Source: an uncultured Allofournierella sp.
Lineage (GTDB): Bacteria > Bacillota > Clostridia > Oscillospirales > Ruminococcaceae
Direction of reading: 5' to 3'
Length of the DNA: 64,000 nucleotides
NCBI GenBank assembly: GCA_944382705.1
Contig: CALWNE010000009.1
Location: forward strand, 8,982 to 72,981
Position numbers and translations under genes: made by a program. Each line of letters begins with the position of its first letter. Position 1 is the stretch's first letter. Below are positions 34,298 through 42,588 of this stretch, piece after piece. The notes beneath the pieces were generated by a model, which saw only the letters and a list, made by a program, of their open reading frames with translations, had not been told where the DNA came from and did not search any database.

Positions 34298-35854
34298 ATG
34301 CCCCGCCGTTGGAACCAGACCGCTCTGTGTGCGGTGCTCTGCGCCCTGCTTTTGGCAGGCTGTTCCGGCTCCCCTTCCAGTGACAGCAGCACGGCCCCGG
34401 TGGTCAGTGCCGCCCCCAGCCCCTCTGCCGCTCCCCAGCGTCACAACACCCTGGTGCTGGGTCACACTCCTGGCAGCGGCTATAACCCTTATCTTACCGA
34501 CTCCACCCTGGTGGCCCAGAATGCCAGCCTTTTGTTTGAAAAACTGGTGGAGATTGATCCCAATATGCAGCTGGATTACCGCATTGCCAGCTCGGTGCAG
34601 TGCACCGGCAACACGGTGACCATTTCTGTGCGCAGCGGCTGCCAGTTTGCCGATGGAACCCCCATTACCGCCCAGGATGTGGCTGCAAGCCTGCAAGCAG
34701 CCCGTACCAGCACACGATATGCAGCCCGGTTTGCCGCTGTGCAGGCGGTGGAGGCAAAAGGGGATGCCGTGCTGGTGCAGCTTTCCAGCCCGGACTCCCT
34801 GTTTGCCTACCTTTGTGATATTCCGGTGCTGAAAGCTGCGGAAACCGGCCTTTCCCAGCCCACTGCAAGCGGCCGCTATACTTATGGGGCGGATTCCTCC
34901 ACCCTGGTAAAAAACAGCTATGCCACCCTGGATACCGCCGGCCCCGATACCATCCAGCTGGTGGAGGTAAGCGGCTACGACGAAATGGTGTCCGGCCTGT
35001 CCATGGGCCGCATTAACCTGTACACCGCCAGCGAAACCGCCCAGTCCAGCTCCAGCGTATCCAGCCGTACCAGCTACTACAAAACCAACAACCTGGTGTT
35101 TTTAGGGGTTAACGGCACACCGGGCGACCAAAAATCCCTGCTGCTCACCACCTCTGAGGGCCGGGCATTCCTGAGCAAAATCATCAGCCGCCGGCAGCTG
35201 GCCGAGGAGAGTTTTTACGGCCGGGCATACCCTGCCACCGGCATCATCAACGATTATTACGACTGTGTACGCAGCCAGCATATTATTCTGGCTCAGGAGG
35301 AACTTACTGCCCAGCAGGCAGATGAAATCCTCACCGGGTGGGGCTACCAAAAGGACCCCCAAACCGGCTATTACCAAACCAGCGACGGCAAACGGCTGGA
35401 GCTGCGGCTGCTGGTGTACTCCGGCAGCACCTACAAGCGGTATGCCGCCAGCCTGCTGAAGGAACAGCTGGCCGCCTGCGGCATTTACACCGTGCTGGAG
35501 GAACAGTCGGATTTTACCGCTTATTGTGAAAAAATCGCGGCTGGTGATTTTGACCTGTACATTGGCGAGGTCAAGTTGTATAATAATATGGATATGAGCC
35601 CCTTTTTCCATCAGGGGCAGGCCAGCTGGGGCATTGTGCAAAGCGATGCACTGGCTGCTGCATACGCCGCTTTCAAGGCGGATGCTTCGGCTGCGGGCGC
35701 CTTTGAACAGGCCTTTGCCGCCGAAATGCCTCTGGTGCCCCTGCTGTGGCGCAGTGGTACCGTGGTGCACGACCGGTGGGTTTCCGGCGTGGACTGCTCA
35801 CTGAGCGATGTGTTTTATTCCCTGGAGAACATCCGGTTCGACCAGGGCACTTGA
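34298..35854 (+). CDS. Lipoprotein solute-binding protein of a peptide/nickel-type ABC transporter (SBP family 5)
   Basis: The 518-residue product starts with a lipoprotein signal peptide (basic PRRWNQ, hydrophobic core, lipobox LLAGC, Cys at about 23) and a Ser/Pro-rich tether. The body matches family 5 binding proteins: LVLGHTPGSGYNPYLTDS, FADGTPITAQDVAASLQAA, and the late FDLYIGEVKLYNNMDMSPFF region. It probably captures oligopeptides or other solutes outside the membrane. No permease or ATPase gene is adjacent, so it is an orphan receptor. The ATG at 34298 follows AAAGGA. Genes asp23, fakA and recG follow on the same strand without an obvious terminator. Confidence 0.88.
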   Translation: MPRRWNQTALCAVLCALLLAGCSGSPSSDSSTAPVVSAAPSPSAAPQRHNTLVLGHTPGSGYNPYLTDSTLVAQNASLLFEKLVEIDPNMQLDYRIASSVQCTGNTVTISVRSGCQFADGTPITAQDVAASLQAARTSTRYAARFAAVQAVEAKGDAVLVQLSSPDSLFAYLCDIPVLKAAETGLSQPTASGRYTYGADSSTLVKNSYATLDTAGPDTIQLVEVSGYDEMVSGLSMGRINLYTASETAQSSSSVSSRTSYYKTNNLVFLGVNGTPGDQKSLLLTTSEGRAFLSKIISRRQLAEESFYGRAYPATGIINDYYDCVRSQHIILAQEELTAQQADEILTGWGYQKDPQTGYYQTSDGKRLELRLLVYSGSTYKRYAASLLKEQLAACGIYTVLEEQSDFTAYCEKIAAGDFDLYIGEVKLYNNMDMSPFFHQGQASWGIVQSDALAAAYAAFKADASAAGAFEQAFAAEMPLVPLLWRSGTVVHDRWVSGVDCSLSDVFYSLENIRFDQGT

Positions 35855-35904
35855 TTTTTTGTTTGGGCCTGCGGCCCGGCAACTCTGGAAAGGAGCGGTA
35901 CTCT

Positions 35905-36258
35905 ATGATCGCACTGAAAACCCCTCTGGGCAGTATCAGCATGACTTCGGATTATTTTGCCGAACTGGTAAGCTATGCGGCACGCAGCTGCTATGGCGTG
36001 GCCGGTATGGCCACCGGCGGCCACGCCGACGACCTGAAAAGCCTGGTATTTGGCCATGATTTCCCTGAAAAAGGCGTGCGGGTAACCCAGCACGATAACC
36101 AGCTCACCATTGAGCTGCACATCAAGGTGGCCTATGGTCTGAACATTGCCAGCATGGTGCAGAGCATTGCCCACAAGGTAAAGCACGAGGTGGAAAATGC
36201 CACTGGTCTGTCTGTGGCACGCATTGAGGTTTCGGTGGATGACATTGTGGCGGACTAA
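35905..36258 (+). CDS. Asp23/Gls24 family envelope stress protein
   Basis: A 117-residue Asp23/YloU-type protein: SMTSDYFAELVSYAARSCYGVAGM, LTIELHIKVAYGLNIASMVQSI, and VARIEVSVDDIV at the end. The small Asp23 protein next to fakA is a standard Firmicute arrangement linked to envelope and fatty acid homeostasis. The ATG at 35905 follows GAAAGGAGC. fakA starts 72 bases downstream. Confidence 0.9.
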   Translation: MIALKTPLGSISMTSDYFAELVSYAARSCYGVAGMATGGHADDLKSLVFGHDFPEKGVRVTQHDNQLTIELHIKVAYGLNIASMVQSIAHKVKHEVENATGLSVARIEVSVDDIVAD

Positions 36259-36330
36259 CCATCCCCTGCCCGCCGGAACGGCAGCAGCCGTTCCCCAAAC
36301 TGAACTTTTTACATGAGGTGTACAACAATT

Positions 36331-38022
36331 ATGATTACAGGCAAAATCCTGCGTGATGCCATTATTTCCGGCGCCAACAACATTTCCAACCAGCGCAGCC
36401 GGGTGGACGAACTGAATGTGTTCCCTGTTCCGGACGGCGATACCGGCACCAACATGAGCATGACTGTGAGTGCAGCTGCACGGGAGCTGGCCTCCCTGGC
36501 CGATGACTGCACCGTGGCCGATGCTGCCAAAACTGCCGCTTCTGCCATGCTGCGGGGCGCCCGGGGCAACTCCGGCGTTATTACCAGCCTGCTGTTCCGT
36601 GGTCTTTCCAAGGCTCTGGAAAGCAAGCAGACCGCCAATGCTGCCGACCTGGTGCTGGCACTGGAAAAGGGCGTGGAGGGCGCATACAAGGCTGTAATGA
36701 AGCCCACCGAGGGCACCATGCTCACCGTGGCCCGTGTGGCCAGCGAGGAAGCTTCTGCCAGCGGCATTGCCGATGTGAACGAGCTGTGGACTCTGGTGCT
36801 GGCCGCTGCCCAGCGTGCGCTGGATAACACCCCCAACCAGCTGCCCGTGCTGAAAAAGGCCGGTGTAGTGGATGCTGGCGGTCAGGGTCTTTTGGTAATT
36901 TTTGAGGGCATGGATGTGGTGTTCAAAGGCGGCGAGGTGATTGCCTGCGAAGAAAACACCCAGAACAAGGCAAAGCTCTCCAGCGACGCTGCCGGCAAGG
37001 GCGTGTTCAGCGACGACCTGATGAAGGTAGAGGACATCAAGAACGGCTACTGCACCCAGTTCCTGGTGAACAAAAACCCCGGTGTCTCCAGCGATAAGCT
37101 GCGGGCCTTCTGCGAGAGCAACGGCGACAGCGTTGTAGTCATTGAGGACGACGATGTCATCAACTGCCATGTGCACACCGCCGACCCCGGCAAAATCCTG
37201 AGCCATGCCATCCAGTACGGCTACCTTACCGACTTTAAGATTGAGAATATGCACGAGCAGTTCCTGGCCCGCCAGAAGCAGGGCAAGGGCCTGGAAAAGC
37301 AGAAGGAGGCCGAGCAGGCCGAACCCTCCAATCCCTTTGTGTACGCAGCGGTGGACCCGGAACAGGAATATGGTTTTGTGGCCATTGCCGCTGGTGCGGG
37401 TCTGGCTGCGGTGTTCCAGGACCTGGGCGTTAACGCCGTGGTATCCGGCGGTCAGACCATGAACCCCTCCACCGAGGACATTGTGGCTGCTGTGCACAGC
37501 GTACCGGCCAAAACCGTGTTTGTGCTGCCCAACAACAAAAACATCATCATGGCTGCGGAACAGGCCCAGAATCTGGCCGACCGCCGCATTGTGGTGCTGC
37601 CCACCCGCACCGTGCCCCAGGGCATTACCGCCATGCTGAGCTTTGACCCGGACGCTGGCATTGACGCCAACGCCATTGCCATGATGCAGGCTGCCGAGCA
37701 GGTGAGCACCGGTCTTGTGACCTTCGCCGCCCGCAACAGCGATTTTGACGGCCACAAAATCAAAAAGGGCGAAATCATGGGCATGGAAAACGGCAAAATC
37801 GTGCAGCTGGGTACCGACATTGACAAGGTCACCTGCCGTCTGGCACGGAGCATGGTTAAGAAGGATACCAGCTTTGTGACCCTGATTTCCGGCTGCGATG
37901 TAAGCGAGGAAGACGCACAGCGCACTCTGGAGCTGGTGCAGTCCAAGCTGGGCGACCATGTGGAGGTTACCCTCATCAACGGCGGTCAGCCGGTGTATTA
38001 CTACATGATCAGCGTGGAGTAA
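36331..38022 (+). CDS. fakA: Fatty acid kinase catalytic subunit (DAK2/DhaL domain, YloV)
   Basis: Phosphorylates exogenous fatty acids bound to FakB so that they enter phospholipid synthesis. The 563 residues begin with a DhaL kinase domain (residues about 8-200) with the Mg-binding ELNVFPVPDGDTGTNMSMT and GARGNSGVITS. A middle domain and a C-terminal FakA-type domain follow (FVAIAAGAGLAAVFQDLGVN, VFVLPNNKNIIMAAEQA). The ATG at 36331 gives the usual N-terminus MITGKILRDAI; GAGGTG lies upstream. No fakB is visible in the window. Confidence 0.92.
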   Translation: MITGKILRDAIISGANNISNQRSRVDELNVFPVPDGDTGTNMSMTVSAAARELASLADDCTVADAAKTAASAMLRGARGNSGVITSLLFRGLSKALESKQTANAADLVLALEKGVEGAYKAVMKPTEGTMLTVARVASEEASASGIADVNELWTLVLAAAQRALDNTPNQLPVLKKAGVVDAGGQGLLVIFEGMDVVFKGGEVIACEENTQNKAKLSSDAAGKGVFSDDLMKVEDIKNGYCTQFLVNKNPGVSSDKLRAFCESNGDSVVVIEDDDVINCHVHTADPGKILSHAIQYGYLTDFKIENMHEQFLARQKQGKGLEKQKEAEQAEPSNPFVYAAVDPEQEYGFVAIAAGAGLAAVFQDLGVNAVVSGGQTMNPSTEDIVAAVHSVPAKTVFVLPNNKNIIMAAEQAQNLADRRIVVLPTRTVPQGITAMLSFDPDAGIDANAIAMMQAAEQVSTGLVTFAARNSDFDGHKIKKGEIMGMENGKIVQLGTDIDKVTCRLARSMVKKDTSFVTLISGCDVSEEDAQRTLELVQSKLGDHVEVTLINGGQPVYYYMISVE

Positions 38023-38038
38023 TTCGTTTTGTATCTGC

Positions 38039-38081
38039 CAGCCCCCGGCCTCGGCTTTGCCCGAAGCCGGGGGCTGTTTTA
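38039..38081 (+). terminator. Hairpin between fakA and recG, possible partial terminator
   Basis: CAGCCCCCGGC pairs with GCCGGGGGCTG around a 16-base loop, followed by TTTTA. As recG follows 23 bases later in the same direction, it may attenuate rather than end transcription. Confidence 0.6.
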
Positions 38082-38103
38082 TCCCCGAAAGGAGTGAGCG
38101 TTC

Positions 38104-40152
38104 ATGCGTGGCGATACCCCGGTACAGTATGTAAAAGGTGTTGGCCCCAAAACCGCCCAGCGGTTTGAGCGGCTTGGTGTTTTTACCCTGGAGGAACTGC
38201 TTTGCCATTATCCCCGCCGGTATGTGGATTACACCCAGCCCAGTCCGGTAGCCCAGGCCCCCTACGACACCGACACGGTGGTTAAGGCCACTGTTATGAC
38301 CAAAAAGGGCGCCGTGCGCCTGCCAGGCGGCAGGGTGATGGTGCAGGTAATGGCAGCAGACGACACCGCCGCCCTCTCCCTCACCTGGTTCAACACCCAG
38401 TTTGCGGCAGATAAACTGCTGGTGGGCCAGGAATACTACTTTGAAGGCCGGGTGAAAGGCACCCTCACCCGCCGGGAGATGGTAAACCCCACCGTCCGCA
38501 CCCAGGCAGAGGTGGACCGCACCCCCCTGGTAGCCATCTACCCCCAAACCGAGGGGCTGGGCAGCGGCCAGATTGCCCGCTGTGTACAGAGTGCGCTGGC
38601 CGTGGCCGACCCTCTGCCGGAACCCCTGCCGGAGGATTTTTTGCCCCGGTTCCGTATGCCGGATAAATGGACCGCCGTGCGCAACATTCACAAGCCTGCC
38701 TCTCCCCAAGCCCTGGCCGCCGCCCGCCGCCGGCTGGTGTTTGAGGAGCTGTTTACCCTGCAGATTGGCCTGAGCCTGCTCAAAAGCCGTGGCATGACCC
38801 GTTCCGGTGCACCCATGCGGCCCACCGGGCTTACCTCCTTTTGGGAAAGTCTGCCCTTCAGCCCCACCGGTGCCCAGCGCAAGGCCGCCGAGGAAATCTG
38901 CGCCGACATGACCGGCAAGCAGCCCATGAACCGGCTGCTCCAGGGGGATGTTGGCAGCGGCAAAACCCTGGTGGCTGCCGCCGGGGTATACATGGCCGCC
39001 CAGAACGGCTACCAAAGCGCCCTGATGGCCCCCACCGAGATTCTGGCCAGCCAGCACGCCGCCACCCTGCAAGGCTTTTTGGCCCCCTTTGGCATTCAGG
39101 TGGCCCTGCTCACCGGCGGCATGAAAGCGGCCCAGCGGCGCACTACCCTGCAAGCCATTGCCACCGGCCAGGCCCATCTGGTGGTGGGCACTCATGCCGT
39201 TATTGGCAGCGGGGTGGAGTTTGCCCGGCTGGGCTTTGCCGTGGTGGACGAGCAGCACCGCTTTGGCGTGCGCCAGCGAGGGCTTTTGGCGGATAAATCC
39301 CATGCACCCCATGTGCTGGTTATGAGTGCTACCCCCATCCCCCGCACGCTGGGGCTTTTGATGTACGGCGATTTGGATATTTCCATCCTGAACGAGCTGC
39401 CCCCTGGCCGCAAACCCGTAAAAACCTACGCTGTCACCGGCAAAAAGCGGCAGGATATGTACCACTTTCTTGACCAGCAGATGGACCTGGGCCACCAGGC
39501 TTACATTGTGTGCCCTCTGGTGGAGGAGAGCGAAAGCGAGATGCCCGGCGCCGACCAGCTTCATGCTGTTACCACCTATTTTACCGATGTAGCCCAGGCT
39601 CTTTTGCCCCACCGGCGCATTGGCTTGATGCACGGAAAACTCAAACCCAAGGAAAAAGCCCAGGTCATGGAAGATTTTAAGGCCGGCCGGCTGGATGCAC
39701 TGGTTTCCACCACCGTTATTGAGGTGGGTGTGGATGTGCCCAATGCCACCGTCATCGTCATTGAAAATGCCGAGCGGTACGGTCTTTCTGCCCTGCACCA
39801 GCTGCGGGGCCGGGTGGGCCGGGGCGGCGGCGAAGCCTACTGTATTCTGGTAAGCGACCACGGCAGCGAATCGGTGCGGGACCGGCTGCGTTTTTTGTGC
39901 CATACCCAGGATGGCTTTGAGGTTGCCCGGTATGACCTGGAGCACCGGGGCCCCGGTGATTTTTTTGGAGACCGGCAGCATGGCTTGCCCACCTTGCAGC
40001 TGGCCGATTTAATGAACGACACCCGCACCCTGGAAGCGGCCCAGCAATGTGCCCATGAAATTTTGCAGCAGGACCCCAAACTGGCCGCTCCGGAACACGC
40101 TGTGCTGGCCGCTCAGGTACAGCACCTGTTTGAGCGCACTACATTCAACTAA
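38104..40152 (+). CDS. recG: ATP-dependent DNA helicase RecG
   Basis: Remodels stalled replication forks and Holliday junctions. The 682-residue protein has the N-terminal wedge (PVQYVKGVGPKTAQRFERLG, then an OB fold). Superfamily 2 helicase motifs follow: Walker A GDVGSGKTLVA, PTEILASQHA, the DEQH box DEQHRFGVRQR, SATPIPRTL, STTVIEVGVDVPNA, and QLRGRVGRGG. The C-terminal RecG segment RYDLEHRGPGDFFG is intact. AAAGGAG precedes the ATG. It is the last gene of the asp23-fakA-recG run. Confidence 0.96.
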   Translation: MRGDTPVQYVKGVGPKTAQRFERLGVFTLEELLCHYPRRYVDYTQPSPVAQAPYDTDTVVKATVMTKKGAVRLPGGRVMVQVMAADDTAALSLTWFNTQFAADKLLVGQEYYFEGRVKGTLTRREMVNPTVRTQAEVDRTPLVAIYPQTEGLGSGQIARCVQSALAVADPLPEPLPEDFLPRFRMPDKWTAVRNIHKPASPQALAAARRRLVFEELFTLQIGLSLLKSRGMTRSGAPMRPTGLTSFWESLPFSPTGAQRKAAEEICADMTGKQPMNRLLQGDVGSGKTLVAAAGVYMAAQNGYQSALMAPTEILASQHAATLQGFLAPFGIQVALLTGGMKAAQRRTTLQAIATGQAHLVVGTHAVIGSGVEFARLGFAVVDEQHRFGVRQRGLLADKSHAPHVLVMSATPIPRTLGLLMYGDLDISILNELPPGRKPVKTYAVTGKKRQDMYHFLDQQMDLGHQAYIVCPLVEESESEMPGADQLHAVTTYFTDVAQALLPHRRIGLMHGKLKPKEKAQVMEDFKAGRLDALVSTTVIEVGVDVPNATVIVIENAERYGLSALHQLRGRVGRGGGEAYCILVSDHGSESVRDRLRFLCHTQDGFEVARYDLEHRGPGDFFGDRQHGLPTLQLADLMNDTRTLEAAQQCAHEILQQDPKLAAPEHAVLAAQVQHLFERTTFN

Positions 40153-40174
40153 CGGCGGCTCCGGTTTTCAACAC

Positions 40175-40220
40175 AAAAGCCCTCATCCTGTGGAAAACTC
40201 CACCGGATGAGGGCTTTTAT
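40175..40220 (+). terminator. Terminator after recG
   Basis: A perfect 14-bp stem (AAAAGCCCTCATCC/GGATGAGGGCTTTT) with an inner GTGGA/TCCAC stem. It also contains TGTGGAAAA (40189-40197), and TTTTCAACA lies at 40165-40173. These are the same nonamer types as the cluster near 28 kb. Confidence 0.85.
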
Positions 40221-40287
40221 CCTGTTGCTTTGCAGGGACTTCTGGTTTGAATCTGGACCCGGCAGCCCATGCTGTAAAGGCACAGCC

Positions 40288-40956
40288 TTACTGCTCCAGC
40301 GCAATCAGATCGCAGAACACCGCCTGGGTCTTGTTGCCCAGGCTCCGGTCCTTGTGATACCGGCCAAACAGCCACTTTTTGTACTGGGCCTTATCCATAA
40401 TCTGGTTAAAAAAGGTATGCAGCCAGTTGGGCTGGCCCTGCATCCACTGGGCAAACTCCAGAATGCGCAGGGGTGCATCGTGGGTGAGGATGTAGTCCAC
40501 CTGCCAGCCGCAGGCATCCAGATTTTTTACACAGCCTTCCAGCTCCTGGCTGGTGGGCAGCTCCTGCCGCCACCAGTTCACGCCCTCGTCCCGGTCTTCC
40601 TTATCCCAGCTTTCTGCGCCGCCAAAGCACAGCAGCCGCTTGCCTTCAATGTTCAGCACGCTGCCCCGCTGAATGTAGTACAAATTCCCCCCCAGATGCC
40701 GGGCCATGCCTCCCGCATACTCCACCAAGGGGTACTGGCTCAGCAGGTCGAAATTTTCGTGGCATCCATCCACAAACAGCAGCTGATAGCGGCGTTTTTG
40801 CAGCCAGCGCAGTTTTTTTTGCTCCTGCTTGCTGCCGGTCCACAAAAATCCAAAATCCCCCAACACCACCAGGGTGTCTTTTTTGGTGAGCTTGCGCAAG
40901 GGTTTCTCTTTAAATCGCTCCAACTCTCCGTGGATGTCTCCTGTGACATAAATCAA
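40288..40956 (-). CDS. Metallophosphoesterase
   Basis: A 222-residue calcineurin-like phosphoesterase. Metal-binding motifs are GDIHG at residues 6-10, GDFG at about 33-36, FVDGCHENFD, and ILTHDAP; GRYH near the end is the last His motif. The substrate is unknown. The frame begins with TTG at 40956, with AAAGGTGG some ten bases upstream and no ATG nearby giving a complete first motif, so a TTG start is proposed. Single gene, converging on recG. Confidence 0.85.
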   Translation of the reverse strand: MIYVTGDIHGELERFKEKPLRKLTKKDTLVVLGDFGFLWTGSKQEQKKLRWLQKRRYQLLFVDGCHENFDLLSQYPLVEYAGGMARHLGGNLYYIQRGSVLNIEGKRLLCFGGAESWDKEDRDEGVNWWRQELPTSQELEGCVKNLDACGWQVDYILTHDAPLRILEFAQWMQGQPNWLHTFFNQIMDKAQYKKWLFGRYHKDRSLGNKTQAVFCDLIALEQ

Positions 40957-41008
40957 GCTGGACCTGCCACCTTTCCTGTTAAAAATACTTTATTAACCCC
41001 CGAAACAA

Positions 41009-41017
41009 TGCTATAAT
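41009..41017 (+). promoter_or_regulatory. Extended -10 promoter of the D,D-carboxypeptidase gene
   Basis: TGCTATAAT (TATAAT 41012-41017) with no convincing -35, about 130 bases before the start codon. Confidence 0.5.
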
Positions 41018-41150
41018 ATGGGATAAGTGCTCCCCCCTGCTTTTGTTGGGGTGCGCTTTCTCGTATTCTGCAAAACGGGCCGGTCTGCCTCTGCTTTGGG
41101 GGCCAAGGCTCGTATCTTTTATTTTAATGCTTTCAAAAGGAAAAGTCCAC

Positions 41151-42503
41151 ATGAAAAAAATCACTGCTTCGTTTGTTTGCTTTCTGGTGATGGTCAGTGT
41201 GTTGGTCACACCCGCCCACGCAGCGGGTTTTGAGGCACCCTTTCAGCTGCAAGCCAAGGGGGCTTATGTGGTAAACACCGATACCAACATCATTGTATAC
41301 GACTACAACAGCGAGGATGTATTGCCCGCTGCCAGCCTTACCAAGCTCATGGCCAACATTCTGCTGGTGGAGCAATGCGGCGATCAGCTGGATACCGTAA
41401 AAGGCGAGCTTACCTCCTCCATCCGGGATACCCTCTATGGCCAGGGCATGGCCACGGCGGACATCCGCATGGGGGAACCCCACACCCTGCGCAGCCTGAT
41501 GTACGCAAGCCTTTTGCCCAGTGCGGCGGATGCCACCATGATTATTGCCAACACGGTAAGCGGCGGCAGCATCAGCAACTTTGTGTACCAGATGAACAGC
41601 AAGGCCAAGGAGCTGGGCTGCACCTCCACCCATTTTGTGGACCCGGTGGGCATGAGTCTGGAGAATGTGACCACCGCACGGGATATGTACCTGATTTTGC
41701 GCTACGCCATGAGCTTTGATGTGCTGAAAGAAGCCATGTCCACCCTGAAATTTGACATGGGCCAGGACGGCGGCAGCACCCGCTACGCTGCCGGAACCTA
41801 CAACCTGTTCAGCACCAACCGCATGGCAGATCAGCAGCTGGGCGCAGAGTATTACCGGGACTATTGCAAGGGCGGTAAAACCGGAACCCTGGAGGACTGG
41901 CAGAACTTTGCCAGCTGGCATGTAAGCCCCGAAACAGGCGAGACCTACATCAGCGTGGTGCTCAACAGCCCCATCAGCCTGGATTCCTACGGCTACCCCA
42001 CCAAACGCCCCGCCCTGATTGAAACCGCCCAGGTGATGGACTGGGTGTACGAGAGCTTTGCCATTCAGCCTGCCATGCAGGTGGGCGAACCCCTGGCAGA
42101 GGTAAAGGTGAAGTACTCCACCGATGCAGATACGGTCATGCTGTATCCCGCCGATGACATGATGACCATTCTGCCCCTGGGTGCAGATGAGACCGTTACC
42201 CAAAAAACCTTCCAGCTGCCGGAATCCGTTTCTGCCCCCATCCACAAGGGCGATGTGTTGGGCACGGTAACAGTCTCTCTCTCCGGTCAGGTAATCGGCG
42301 TGGTGGAACTCACCGCCGACCGGGACCTTTCCCGCAATGAGCTGCTGTTCACTATCTCCAAAATTGGCGAGTTTTTTGGCAGCCTTTACTTCAAGGTGCT
42401 TTTGTGCGTAAGTGCGGCAACGGTGGTGCTGTATGTGGTGCTGTTTTTTGGCGCTCAGTCTAAACAAGGCAAATCCAAGCGGACCCGGCGCCGTTCCCTG
42501 TAA
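41151..42503 (+). CDS. D-alanyl-D-alanine carboxypeptidase, DacA/DacF type, with altered SxN motif
   Basis: Trims the terminal D-Ala from peptidoglycan pentapeptides. The 450 residues comprise a signal peptide (cleavage near AHA-A, residue 24), a penicillin-binding peptidase S11 domain, a PBP5-like C-terminal beta domain, and a membrane helix at about 405-435 with a basic tail. The active-site SxxK is Ser62-Leu-Thr-Lys65 and the KTG triad is Lys243-Thr-Gly245. The second motif, normally SxN, reads Ser124-Ala-Ala126, so the conserved Asn is missing. The ATG at 41151 follows AAAAGGAAAA. Confidence 0.9.
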   Translation: MKKITASFVCFLVMVSVLVTPAHAAGFEAPFQLQAKGAYVVNTDTNIIVYDYNSEDVLPAASLTKLMANILLVEQCGDQLDTVKGELTSSIRDTLYGQGMATADIRMGEPHTLRSLMYASLLPSAADATMIIANTVSGGSISNFVYQMNSKAKELGCTSTHFVDPVGMSLENVTTARDMYLILRYAMSFDVLKEAMSTLKFDMGQDGGSTRYAAGTYNLFSTNRMADQQLGAEYYRDYCKGGKTGTLEDWQNFASWHVSPETGETYISVVLNSPISLDSYGYPTKRPALIETAQVMDWVYESFAIQPAMQVGEPLAEVKVKYSTDADTVMLYPADDMMTILPLGADETVTQKTFQLPESVSAPIHKGDVLGTVTVSLSGQVIGVVELTADRDLSRNELLFTISKIGEFFGSLYFKVLLCVSAATVVLYVVLFFGAQSKQGKSKRTRRRSL

Positions 42504-42588
42504 ACGCTGCCCCAAACGCCCGCAGGCTTACAGCCTGCCCCTTCCCCCCTGTCCCAGGGGCCAATCCTAAAAGAGAGTGGGTATTATT

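Noticed and set aside
33987..34300. A cysteine-rich plus-strand frame upstream of the lipoprotein
   Set aside because: No ribosome site before its ATG, and the frame runs on out of register into the lipoprotein gene; likely chance.
35815..39981. Very long open frame on the minus strand opposite asp23, fakA and recG
   Set aside because: It is a shadow of GC-rich codon use in the plus-strand genes. The product is a Gly/His/Gln-rich sequence with no family motifs and no ribosome site. The same holds for long antisense frames opposite gpmI, the PG-binding protein, glnN, metG and argS.
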